Assembly: GCA_016288295.1 (NCBI GenBank)
Contig: JAEEYV010000002.1
Location: 1 to 44,207, forward strand
Direction of reading: 5' to 3'
Length of the DNA: 44,207 bases
DNA from: Alphaproteobacteria bacterium
GTDB taxonomy: Bacteria > Pseudomonadota > Alphaproteobacteria > RF32 > CAG-239
Under the pieces are notes generated by a model. It was not told where the DNA came from. It worked only from the letters and a program-made list of their open reading frames with translations, and ran no database searches. The position numbers were made by a program, and so were the translations under genes. This document shows positions 24,149 to 32,352 of this stretch, in pieces. Within the stretch, counting starts at the first letter, position 1. The number at the start of each line of letters is the position of its first letter.

Positions 24149-24799
24149 ATGAATAAAAAGTTAGCGTTGATATCTGATTTTGATGGTACAATCAGCAATA
24201 AGGATTTTTTTTATTATATAGCTGATGAGTATTTTGATAATGAAATGTTGAAACCGTGGCATGATTTTTTGTCTGGTAAAAAAAAGCATTTTATGGCATT
24301 GGCAGAAATGTTTGCAAAATTAAGAATTCCTAGAAATGAATTGAACGCTTTTATAAAAAATATCAAGTTGGATAAATATTTTTTTAAGGTGGCAGAGTGG
24401 TGTCGGAATGAAAGTATTCCGGTTGTAATTTGTAGTGCTGGAAATGATTATTATATTAAAAAACTTATGGGGCAAAAAATAAAAAAATATGATATAAAAT
24501 TGGTAAGCAATCGGGGAAGATATTCTGAAGAATATGGTTTGCAGATGAAGCCAAATGAAAAATATTATGATGAAAATTTGGGAGTTTCAAAAGCGGCAAT
24601 AGTGAAAGATTTTCAAAAAAAAGGGTATGAGGTTATATATTGCGGAGACGGTTTGCCTGATATCGGTGCCGCAAAAATTGCTGATAAGGTTTTTGCCAGA
24701 GCGGAATTATATAAACAGTGTAAAAAAATGAAAATCAAAGTAGAAAAATTGAATGATTTTATGCAGGTCGGAAAATTTATGGAAGGAGCGTTAAAATGA
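24149..24799 (+). CDS. HAD-superfamily phosphatase (MtnX/phosphoserine-phosphatase-like)
   Basis: 216 residues. HAD motif I ISDFDGTIS holds the nucleophile D10 and D12. Motif II is S96 in VVICSAGND, motif III is K148, and motif IV is GDGLPD (166-171). The helical cap lies between motifs I and II. This layout fits the MtnX/SerB-like subgroup, small-molecule phosphate monoesterases. The stop overlaps the ATG of the glycerol-1-phosphate dehydrogenase homologue (ATGA), so the two are translationally coupled. The phosphatase may therefore act on a product of that enzyme; this is inference. Confidence 0.82.
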   Translation: MNKKLALISDFDGTISNKDFFYYIADEYFDNEMLKPWHDFLSGKKKHFMALAEMFAKLRIPRNELNAFIKNIKLDKYFFKVAEWCRNESIPVVICSAGNDYYIKKLMGQKIKKYDIKLVSNRGRYSEEYGLQMKPNEKYYDENLGVSKAAIVKDFQKKGYEVIYCGDGLPDIGAAKIADKVFARAELYKQCKKMKIKVEKLNDFMQVGKFMEGALK

Positions 24800-25869
24800 A
24801 ATATCAGCAAATGACAAACAGACAGATTAATATACCTTATTTGTTGAAAATCGGCAGTGGTAAAATTGCTAAAATCGGAAGATATCTATTTGATAAAGAA
24901 ATGGACGAAATTGCCGTATTTTGGGGCGAGGGAATGTCACATTTGTTGGGAGATAAATTCTATGCCGGTATTAATGAGCATGGAATAAAAATTTCTCATG
25001 AACAGACTGTTAACAGTATAGCTCTTGAAGATATTACAAAAGCAACTTTCAGTCTTTCTCCGACTATAAAAGCGGTTTTGGGAATCGGTGGAGGTAAGGC
25101 CTTGGATTTTGCAAAATATACGGCATATTTATTAAGGTTACCTTATATCAGTGTACCGAGTTCAATGTCAAATGATGGTTTTTGTTCTCCGACTTCATCA
25201 TTGACGGTTAATGGAGCGAGAAAAACCGTAAAATCTTCAATTCCGTATGGCGTAGTGGTTGATTTGGATGTGATTGCAGCTTGTCCGAAATCTTTTACAT
25301 ATTCGGGAATTGGAGATATGTTTTCAAAAATAAGTGCTTTGTGGGACTGGAAACAAGCTTTTTTAAAAGGATATGAAAGGTACAACGATTTTGCTTCGAT
25401 GTTGTCGTATAATTCACTCGATTTGCTATATTTGCGCCATAGTAGCGATATAAACAGTCCGCAATTTCAGAGAAGCTTGGTGAATTCTTTATTGTATAGC
25501 GGAATTGCGATGGAAATTGCCGGAACATCTCGTCCGGCAAGCGGTTCGGAACATCTTATTTCGCACGCTTTAGATCAAATTTCAGAGCATCCGCAATTGC
25601 ATGGTGTGCAGGTCGGCGTTGCCAGTTATTTGTGTGCACTTTTGCAAAATAATGTTTTAACATCGGGATTGAGAGATATCTTACAACAGGTTGGATTTTT
25701 TGACTTTGTGGCAGAAAAACCTCTCAGTAAAAAGGAGTTTGTCGAAGCTTTGAAATTGGCTCCTTCAATCAAAAATAACTATTATACTGTGTTGTCAGAT
25801 GATGGTAGTTTTGAACGTGCCGTACAATTAATAAGTGAAGATAAAATTTTGCATAAATTGATTGTGTAA
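24796..25869 (+). CDS. Glycerol-1-phosphate dehydrogenase homologue (EgsA/AraM family)
   Basis: 357 residues of the iron-containing/dehydroquinate-synthase-like fold. NAD-binding LGIGGGKALDFAKY (95-108), VPSSMSNDGFCSPTSSL (120-136), and metal ligands D174 (GIGDMFSKISALWDW), H253 (SGSEHLISHALD) and H269 (QLHGVQVG) match glycerol-1-phosphate dehydrogenases. These reduce dihydroxyacetone phosphate to sn-glycerol-1-phosphate, the archaeal lipid backbone. Bacterial AraM-type enzymes exist but are patchily distributed. GGAAGGAGCG gives a strong ribosome site. It is coupled to a HAD phosphatase gene by a 4-nt overlap. Whether the product enters lipids, surface polymers or glycerol is not shown. Confidence 0.85.
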   Translation: MKYQQMTNRQINIPYLLKIGSGKIAKIGRYLFDKEMDEIAVFWGEGMSHLLGDKFYAGINEHGIKISHEQTVNSIALEDITKATFSLSPTIKAVLGIGGGKALDFAKYTAYLLRLPYISVPSSMSNDGFCSPTSSLTVNGARKTVKSSIPYGVVVDLDVIAACPKSFTYSGIGDMFSKISALWDWKQAFLKGYERYNDFASMLSYNSLDLLYLRHSSDINSPQFQRSLVNSLLYSGIAMEIAGTSRPASGSEHLISHALDQISEHPQLHGVQVGVASYLCALLQNNVLTSGLRDILQQVGFFDFVAEKPLSKKEFVEALKLAPSIKNNYYTVLSDDGSFERAVQLISEDKILHKLIV

Positions 25870-25873
25870 AAGG

Positions 25874-26557
25874 TTATTTGCGTTTTTGTTTGATGCGAAT
25901 CGCAATATCGGCAATAATCTTTAAAATCGGTCGCAGAATATAAGGAGCTTGACCGGCGGCAGAGAAGTTGACTGCAACCTGGGGGAGATTGCATTCCAGA
26001 GCAATGCCCATGCGGTGATGACCATTGTTGACTGTATCTTTTATGCCTAGCATGCGTAGTAGCATAATTTCTATCGGATAATTGTCATCATAGCCTTTTT
26101 GCATGCTATTATAAAGAGTTTCGTAGCGTTTTTGGCGTTCACTTTCGGAGTAGCGGTACAAAGGGTTAGAAAAAGTATAAGCACTATTTTTATCACGAAA
26201 ACTGCGTTCTATTTTCATGCGGCGAATTTCATGTGGATCCATATGATAAATATTTGAAGACCAAATTTTGTATTTACCGCGCAATTTTTTGATGAAAGTG
26301 GTTATGATGTCATAGCGTTTGATATTGGTTTTAAAAGCAATTTTGACCGGAATGTATTGTTTGTGATTTTGCAGGGCTTTATCTACAAATTTGCGTCCGC
26401 AGATAAGGGTGTCGGAAATTCCTTTTTCCAGATCTCCTATTAATACAATGATTTTACGGCGATTTTTGTAACGGGAACTAAGTTCGTTGTCGGGTAAAAC
26501 AGCGACGTCTTTGGTATCAATTTTATATGTTTCGGATGATATACAAAAATTACCCAT
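25874..26557 (-). CDS. Hypothetical protein with a ParB/sulfiredoxin-like NGHHR motif
   Basis: 227 residues from the ATG at 26557, chosen because GAGGAAAAATAAT precedes it; a longer form adds 21 hydrophobic residues without a ribosome site. No confident family. The segment NNGHHRMGIALECNLPQVAV (about 180-200) resembles the DGxHR...LG...VPV motif of ParB-like and sulfiredoxin-like domains, which bind nucleotides. An earlier part reads RRKIIVLIGDLEKG, and the middle is rich in Arg, Lys and Tyr. It ends 4 nt from the stop of the convergent dehydrogenase gene. A kinase or nucleotide-binding role is only a guess. Confidence 0.6.
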   Translation of the reverse strand: MGNFCISSETYKIDTKDVAVLPDNELSSRYKNRRKIIVLIGDLEKGISDTLICGRKFVDKALQNHKQYIPVKIAFKTNIKRYDIITTFIKKLRGKYKIWSSNIYHMDPHEIRRMKIERSFRDKNSAYTFSNPLYRYSESERQKRYETLYNSMQKGYDDNYPIEIMLLRMLGIKDTVNNGHHRMGIALECNLPQVAVNFSAAGQAPYILRPILKIIADIAIRIKQKRK

Positions 26558-26637
26558 ATTATTTTTCCTCTTTTGCAAGGATAAAAGAATATGACAAAAT
26601 AGGCAAATGATAATTTGCATTATTGAACAAATTATTC

Positions 26638-26666
26638 TTGAGAAAAAGGCTAATTTGTGGTAGTAT
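26638..26666 (+). promoter_or_regulatory. Promoter of the 167-residue gene
   Basis: TTGAGA (26638-26643), a 17-bp spacer and TAGTAT (26661-26666), with a TATAAT overlapping 3 bp further on. It lies about 36 bp before the ATG at 26703. Confidence 0.55.
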
Positions 26667-26702
26667 AATTATATAAGAGAATTATTGTTGAGGAGACGGA
26701 TT

Positions 26703-27206
26703 ATGCAGGAAACATTGGTACAGAGAACTCTCGGTGAAGATTTCCTTCTTAGTCTGCAAAATGCAGAAAGTAAGGGGGTGTTGTTGGCCAATCTTGAAGA
26801 TATAACTTCAACTTGTTACCCACGAAATAATCTTGTATCTCAAGTAAAAAAATTGTCCGATTTTGAATCGGTCGCTAAATATCAGGCTAAATTGGCACGG
26901 TTACGGATTGAATATAATGCAAGAGCGGTCAAAGATCTTCAATCTCGTCTTATCGGGTTGAATAATTTCGGAAATGATAATTATAAGTACAAAGATAAGG
27001 TTGTACGTAAGTTAAATTTGTTGATTAATAATAATCCGACTTTGGATGATATGATATATCTTGCGATGAGTGAGTTTGTGAGCAAAGGTTGGGGAAGTGT
27101 TGCCGATTTTAAGAATGAATTAGAAACAAGGTCAAAAGAAAAAGTTCCGGTAGCAAAATGCACCGAATTTTGCGGTGAGGATAAGTTTAGTGTTTGCGAG
27201 GCTTAA
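26703..27206 (+). CDS. Hypothetical protein (167 residues)
   Basis: Starts at the ATG at 26703 with a strong GAGGAGACGG site; an upstream TTG is unlikely. The product is mostly helical, charged and cytoplasmic. A probable coiled or helical hairpin lies in VAKYQAKLARLRIEYNARAVKDLQSRLIGL, and four cysteines are present, three of them near the C-terminus (KCTEFCGEDKFSVCEA). That cysteine cluster could bind metal or form disulphides. I recognise no family. Its last 4 nt overlap the end of the convergent hdaA gene. Confidence 0.6.
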   Translation: MQETLVQRTLGEDFLLSLQNAESKGVLLANLEDITSTCYPRNNLVSQVKKLSDFESVAKYQAKLARLRIEYNARAVKDLQSRLIGLNNFGNDNYKYKDKVVRKLNLLINNNPTLDDMIYLAMSEFVSKGWGSVADFKNELETRSKEKVPVAKCTEFCGEDKFSVCEA

Positions 27207-27931
27207 AAAAGCTCACCTTGGCGATGTTGTCCAAGATTATTGATTGCTTCTTTTACAATAGGAATTGATACAGCTCGTTTGTATGATAACGAAATGTTAT
27301 CTATTTCTTCAACCAGTTTGTGGGCGTAGTGGAAAGAACGATGCATGTTGACTAAAATATAATTGATTACATCGCGTGAAACGGTAATTTGTCGATCCAT
27401 GAATAATTTTATTATTAAGGCAGATAGTAATTCGTCATCTGGCTCATTTATACTGATGGAAGGAATCATCTTTAGGCGAGAACTCAGGTCCGGAAGTTTG
27501 ATTGGTAGGCGCGCAGGAGCGGTGTTTGAGGTAAATAATATAAAACCTCCTTGATCTCGATAAAGATTAAAAAGGTGAAACATTGCTTCTTCGTTGATTT
27601 CAGAGTTCAGATTTTCAACAATAAGACAACGATTTTGTTCGAAAAGTTGATGAATGATATCGATGGTTATGTTTTGTGCTTCCATTCGAGGAAGGCGGTA
27701 TGGATTTTGAGTTTTGGTGGCGACAGTTTCTTCAAAAATATGTGTGAGGTGGGTTTTGCCACAATTTTCAGGACCATATATGCAAATGGCAAATGCGGGC
27801 CATTGTGGCCATAAATCTATCATGTCAAGAGCTTCGGCGTTACATGGGGCTTTGATAAAGTCTTCTTTTCCAAGATAAGGACAATGAGCAAAATCAAAAG
27901 GTAGTTGATGTATGTTTGTTTTGTTTTCCAT
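27203..27931 (-). CDS. hdaA: HdaA-like DnaA-related regulator of replication initiation
   Basis: 242 residues, a DnaA AAA+ core without the DNA-binding domain. An N-terminal beta-clamp motif QLPFDF (9-14) is followed by Walker A GPENCGKTHLTH (53-64). A weak Walker B sits in CLIVENLN, and sensor-like SSRLKMIPSISI comes later. Hda-type proteins, tethered to the sliding clamp, stimulate ATP hydrolysis by DnaA and prevent re-initiation. The C-terminus ends QGELF, which also resembles a clamp-binding pentapeptide. The gene starts one base after the cckA stop, so the two are co-transcribed. In many alphaproteobacteria hdaA instead follows purM or a permease gene. Confidence 0.88.
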   Translation of the reverse strand: MENKTNIHQLPFDFAHCPYLGKEDFIKAPCNAEALDMIDLWPQWPAFAICIYGPENCGKTHLTHIFEETVATKTQNPYRLPRMEAQNITIDIIHQLFEQNRCLIVENLNSEINEEAMFHLFNLYRDQGGFILFTSNTAPARLPIKLPDLSSRLKMIPSISINEPDDELLSALIIKLFMDRQITVSRDVINYILVNMHRSFHYAHKLVEEIDNISLSYKRAVSIPIVKEAINNLGQHRQGELF

Positions 27932-27932
27932 T

Positions 27933-30575
27933 TTATTCCTTATTCAATACATCGAATATTTTTTTTGTAAGATCACCAAGGCTGAACGGTTTAGCTAAAA
28001 ATTCAAATTCGCTGGAAACAGAAAATTCACTGCGAGTAATTTCTTCAGAATATCCGGAAGCTAAAATTACTTTGATGTTTTTTATCTGTTCTTTGACAAT
28101 TGTTGCCAGTTCAACACCATTCATGCCAGGCATTACCATATCGGTTACCAAAAGGTTGAAATCTTTTTCTGTTTTTAGATGTTCTAGAGCATTTTCGGCA
28201 GAGTTGCAACCTATAACTTCATATCCTTTCTTTTTGAGGGCGCGAACGGCAAAACTGCGAACAGAATCCTCATCTTCAACAAATAATATTTTGATACCTG
28301 TATGAGGATTTTGAGTATCTATGCCCTTGTCGATTGCCGATACATTCAGACCAAAAATAAATTTTTGGTTCATCGGAGTAGAAGTGTTGTTTTGTGGCTG
28401 AACATTAATAATTGGCGTTCCTTCAGAATTGGTAACATTACGAGGTTTAGCGTCAACATCATGATGTTCGGTGTCAGGATTTGTTTCAAAACGAGGTAAA
28501 TGAATTGAAAAAGTAGTGCCTTGGTTGAGTACGCTGTCAACTTTGATGAAGCCTTCAGTTTGGCGGACAATACCATATACCATAGCCAATCCCAGACCTG
28601 TACCGGAACCGACGACATTTTGTTTGGTAGAAAAGAATGGTTCAAATATACGACTTAGGTTTTCTTTGGCAATACCGCATCCTGTGTCCTGTACATCGAT
28701 AACTACAAAATCGCCGGGTTGAATAATTTCTTCCCCGAATTTTTGCGGAGCTTGTAGTTTTTGCGTATGAGTGCTAATGGTCAGAACACCATTGCCATTC
28801 ATGGCGTCTTTGGCATTTACGGCCAAATTAATAATTACTTGTGAAAACTGTACCGGGTCAACACGAATAAAACCGAGATTGTCGCCGTGATGGAATTTTA
28901 GTGTTACTTTCTCTCCAAGAACACGTTTTAGCATCTGGCTTAATTCCATAAAGTTTTCGGTAACATCAATATATTTTGGTTGCAAAGGTTGTTTACGTGA
29001 AAAGGCCAATAATTGTCTGACTAATCCTGCTGCACGGTTGGCATTATTTTTTACTTGAATTAAGTCAGCAAATGATGGATCACCGACTCCATGGCGTTGT
29101 AGCAATAAATCACAAAAACCGATTATTGCAGTCAAGAGGTTGTTGAAGTCGTGGGCAACACCTCCGGCAAGTTGTCCGAGAGCTTGCATTTTTTGTGCTT
29201 GTGCAAATTGAACTTCAAGATTTTTTTGTTCGGTAGCATCTATAATATAGAGAACGAATCCTTCGGCTGGAGATGTCGGATCTGCAAACATCGCTTTCAT
29301 CGGAGTAATATAAGCGGTGGTAGTTTTATCATTCGGGCTGAGAGAAAGTTCTAGCGATGATGACTGTTTTTGCTCGCGCAAAACATAATCAATTTCACGT
29401 CGCAAAGTATGTTGATCGGTATTTTTGATAATTTGCATCAGGTTGGTACCCTGCAATTTTTCAATGTTCGAGTTGGCTAATTTTGCAGCTTGGCGATTAC
29501 ATTTTTTGATAACACCAAAACGATTTGCAAAAATAATACCAATAGGAGCGAATTCAAATAACCAACTTATTTCATCATTACTTGTACGCAATTTGCTGCG
29601 CAAAACATTATCATTGGGTAGATCTGCCATACCGGCAGCACGAATTTTTATTTCGTTTCCTTCGCGAAAACTTTCTTGTTTAATACAGGTTTCAATATCT
29701 TGTCCATCGGTGTTAAAAAAGTGAATTATACCGTTCCATGAAGAATTATTTGGAGGTGTTTGTGAATTTGGAAGAATATAATCATTTAAATCAGCGCCTA
29801 TGAGTTCTTCTCGTGTTTTTCCAAGTTTTGAGGCAAAAATATGATTGCAATATTCAATTTTATAATTTTGATCAACGATATATAGAGCTGCCGGTAGATA
29901 ATCCAAAAAGTCATGCATAGACGAGCGTTCGGTTTGAAAAATATCTTCCATATTATGTTCAGCGGTGATATTGCGAAAGCTCCAATATAAATATGTGTCT
30001 TTTTTGACACGGCTTATGGAAAAAGGTCTTTGAAAAAAATCGGCTTTACGTAAGGAAATGGTTTTAAGTGAAATTTGAAACCAAGATGCACTTTCTGATT
30101 TTGTGCTGTCGGTAAGATTTAGCGATAATACGATTTTGATTGTGTTAAGGTTAACAAATGCATTTTTAAGTTGTTGAAAGGCAAAATTATTGTTGCGATT
30201 GTCAGATAAATGGTGTTGCAAAAACCATAAAATGTTTTGCCCTGAAAAAAGATCGCGAGCACTGTCATTTTCTATAATAATTTTGCCGTCAAAGGTTTCT
30301 ATTCTTTTAGCGTTTGAACTTTTGCTGATTATTTCGTTGGCAAATCCTCCATAGTTTATGGCTTGTTCAGCTACTTTCAAAATTTGAAGTGATAGCATAA
30401 GGCAGATTAGGGTTAAAAGACCAATTAATGAAAGCAGAATCATTAAATATTTAGGGTAGATTATAAAAGCAATGAACAAGGCTGTCAGCGTAACTAAGGC
30501 GTACGCCAAAGCAATCAACTTTTTTTGCAAAAGTTTATCTGGGCGCGAAAAAAATGTTTGCTTTGGCGTATTCAC
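27933..30575 (-). CDS. cckA: CckA-like hybrid histidine kinase
   Basis: 880 residues. Two membrane helices near the N-terminus (about 19-41 and 44-64). PAS-like regions lie at about 220-300 and 335-450. The HisKA helix with the phosphoacceptor H475 reads GQLAGGVAHDFNNLLTAIIGFCDLLLQRHGVGDPSFADL, a CckA hallmark. The HATPase has N587 (NLAVNAKDAM), DTGCGI near 630-635 and GSGTGLGLAMVYGIV. The receiver domain (763-880) has D812 and K862. CckA phosphorylates CtrA and CpdR through ChpT and controls the alphaproteobacterial cell cycle. Normal CckA is about 690 residues; the longer sensor half and a ~60-residue linker before the receiver account for the excess. Confidence 0.9.
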   Translation of the reverse strand: MNTPKQTFFSRPDKLLQKKLIALAYALVTLTALFIAFIIYPKYLMILLSLIGLLTLICLMLSLQILKVAEQAINYGGFANEIISKSSNAKRIETFDGKIIIENDSARDLFSGQNILWFLQHHLSDNRNNNFAFQQLKNAFVNLNTIKIVLSLNLTDSTKSESASWFQISLKTISLRKADFFQRPFSISRVKKDTYLYWSFRNITAEHNMEDIFQTERSSMHDFLDYLPAALYIVDQNYKIEYCNHIFASKLGKTREELIGADLNDYILPNSQTPPNNSSWNGIIHFFNTDGQDIETCIKQESFREGNEIKIRAAGMADLPNDNVLRSKLRTSNDEISWLFEFAPIGIIFANRFGVIKKCNRQAAKLANSNIEKLQGTNLMQIIKNTDQHTLRREIDYVLREQKQSSSLELSLSPNDKTTTAYITPMKAMFADPTSPAEGFVLYIIDATEQKNLEVQFAQAQKMQALGQLAGGVAHDFNNLLTAIIGFCDLLLQRHGVGDPSFADLIQVKNNANRAAGLVRQLLAFSRKQPLQPKYIDVTENFMELSQMLKRVLGEKVTLKFHHGDNLGFIRVDPVQFSQVIINLAVNAKDAMNGNGVLTISTHTQKLQAPQKFGEEIIQPGDFVVIDVQDTGCGIAKENLSRIFEPFFSTKQNVVGSGTGLGLAMVYGIVRQTEGFIKVDSVLNQGTTFSIHLPRFETNPDTEHHDVDAKPRNVTNSEGTPIINVQPQNNTSTPMNQKFIFGLNVSAIDKGIDTQNPHTGIKILFVEDEDSVRSFAVRALKKKGYEVIGCNSAENALEHLKTEKDFNLLVTDMVMPGMNGVELATIVKEQIKNIKVILASGYSEEITRSEFSVSSEFEFLAKPFSLGDLTKKIFDVLNKE

Positions 30576-30599
30576 TGGTTATCCTCGTCAGATTATCCT

Positions 30600-32216
30600 T
30601 TAGGTAATAATATCAGCTTGTTTCTTTCCGGTTCTCTTTTCTATCTCAGCGATTTCCATGGCAATTTTAAGCAATTCGTCAACCATATCACGAGGAGTGG
30701 CATTGAGATTATTTTTCTCCAGCTTTTCAAGATAAACGCGCAAAGTTGCACCACTACTGCTGGTTCCAGAAAGGCGAAATACAATACGTGAACCGTCTTC
30801 CATCAAAATACGTATCCCGTTAGTGGTTGATGAATTATCGACAGGGTCATTATAGGTAAATACTTCGGCCAAACGAATTTTGAAAGAACCGTGGATGGTA
30901 TTGTTTAATGAAGGAAGTTTTTGTTCCAAATTTTGCATTAAATCGTTAGCAATGTCAGTCGGAATTCCATCAAAGTCAAAACGAAGATAATAACTCCGAT
31001 TGTATTTTTGCCAGTGTTCACGGGTTATTTGTTCAACGGATTTTCCGGTTACGGCAAGAATGTTGAGCCAGAATAAAACAGCCCAAATTCCGTCTTTTTC
31101 CCTAATATGACTGGAACCGGCACCAAAACTTTCTTCACCGCAGAAGGTAATGCGTTTGCTATCCATAAGATTAACAAAATACTTCCAACCTGTTGGAACT
31201 TCATAATAACCAATTTTGTGAGCCTCAGCTACACGAGCAACTGCTGTCGAAGTAGCCATAGATTTAGCTACCCCGTAAATACCGTTTTTATAGCCAGGAA
31301 TTAGGGCATAATTATCGGTTAAAATGGCCAGATTATCACTTGGGGAAACAAAAAACTTTTTGCCGAGTATCATATTGCGATCGCCGTCTCCGTCGTTGGC
31401 AGCACCAAAATCAGGTGCATTATCACTAAACATTATATCGACTAAGTCTTTTGCATAAACCAGATTGGGATCGGGGTGCAATCCGCCAAAATCAGGTTTT
31501 GGAGTAGAATTGCGAACAGATCCTCTGGTGGCACCGAGAATGTTTTCAAAAATCTCGATGGCATAAGGGCCAGTTACAGCGTTCATAGCATCAAAACACA
31601 TAGTGAAGCCGTTAGCAAAAAGTTTTTTAATTGCAGAAAAATCAAAAATATTTTGCATCATCAGAACGTAGTCTTTAATCGGATCAATGACTTCAAGAGT
31701 CATATCGCCGATTTTTTGAATACCTAATGTATCTAATTTGATATCATCAATGCGTAAAATTTTGTATTCAGTAATGTTTTGAGTTTGTTCAAAGATTTTA
31801 TTGCTTATTGTATTTGAGCATTGCCCCCCGGTTTCGGTGGCAAATTTGATACCAAAATCGCCGTTGGGTCCCCCCGGATTATGTGAGGCTGTTAAAACAA
31901 ATCCTCCGTCAGTATGATTTTTAAGTATTATATTTGATGAGGCCGGAGTTGATAAATATCCGTTTTGACCAACAATGAGTTTTTTGACGCCGTTGGCGGC
32001 GGCCATTTTAATTAATTTTTGAATGGCAATTTCGTTATAAAAACGTCCGTCACCACCAATAACATAGGTCTTACCGGTGGGGTTGATTACGTTGAAAATG
32101 CTTTGAACGAAGTTTTCAAAATAATTCGGTTGCGAAACTACCTGTGATTTTCTGCGCAAACCTGCAGTTCCCATCTTTTGGTCGTCGTATGGGGTGGTTT
32201 TTACTATATCTATCAT
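30600..32216 (-). CDS. pgm: Phosphoglucomutase (alpha-D-glucose-1,6-bisphosphate dependent)
   Basis: 538 residues, typical of the long eukaryote-like Pgm family. Substrate-binding KMGTAGLRRKS near the N-terminus; active serine S111 in TASHNPGGPNGDFGIKF; metal loop DGDGDR at 275-280; sugar-binding GEESFGAGSSHIREKDG; phosphate-binding RLSGTSSSGATLRVYLE near the end. It interconverts glucose-1-phosphate and glucose-6-phosphate, feeding UDP-glucose and thus the UDP-glucose dehydrogenase encoded at 39.5 kb. GGGAG lies 6 bases before the ATG. Its promoter is probably TTGAGT-N16-TAAATT in the gap after the TPR gene's terminator. Gap to cckA is 24 nt, so cckA and hdaA may be read from the same transcript. 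Confidence 0.95.
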   Translation of the reverse strand: MIDIVKTTPYDDQKMGTAGLRRKSQVVSQPNYFENFVQSIFNVINPTGKTYVIGGDGRFYNEIAIQKLIKMAAANGVKKLIVGQNGYLSTPASSNIILKNHTDGGFVLTASHNPGGPNGDFGIKFATETGGQCSNTISNKIFEQTQNITEYKILRIDDIKLDTLGIQKIGDMTLEVIDPIKDYVLMMQNIFDFSAIKKLFANGFTMCFDAMNAVTGPYAIEIFENILGATRGSVRNSTPKPDFGGLHPDPNLVYAKDLVDIMFSDNAPDFGAANDGDGDRNMILGKKFFVSPSDNLAILTDNYALIPGYKNGIYGVAKSMATSTAVARVAEAHKIGYYEVPTGWKYFVNLMDSKRITFCGEESFGAGSSHIREKDGIWAVLFWLNILAVTGKSVEQITREHWQKYNRSYYLRFDFDGIPTDIANDLMQNLEQKLPSLNNTIHGSFKIRLAEVFTYNDPVDNSSTTNGIRILMEDGSRIVFRLSGTSSSGATLRVYLEKLEKNNLNATPRDMVDELLKIAMEIAEIEKRTGKKQADIIT

Positions 32217-32321
32217 GAGAACTCCCTAAAAAAATTTTTTAATGATAGGATTAAATTTAGCACCGAGATTAATAAACTCAAGAAAAAGCTCCCGGTTACT
32301 CACTATATTTTTTGATAAAAT

Positions 32322-32348
32322 AAAAACCGCCATAACAGCGGTTTTTTT
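32322..32348. terminator. Terminator between the TPR gene and pgm
   Basis: AAAAACCGC (32322-32330) pairs with GCGGTTTTT (32338-32346) around CATAACA. It lies just past the TPR gene stop on the minus strand, followed there by TTTTATTTTATC. Confidence 0.8.
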
Positions 32349-32352
32349 AGAA

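Noticed and set aside
24796..25869. Evidence for archaeal-type membrane lipids
   Set aside because: The enzyme homology alone does not show this; no geranylgeranylglyceryl phosphate synthase or related gene is in the window, and bacterial-type plsY and cdsA are present.
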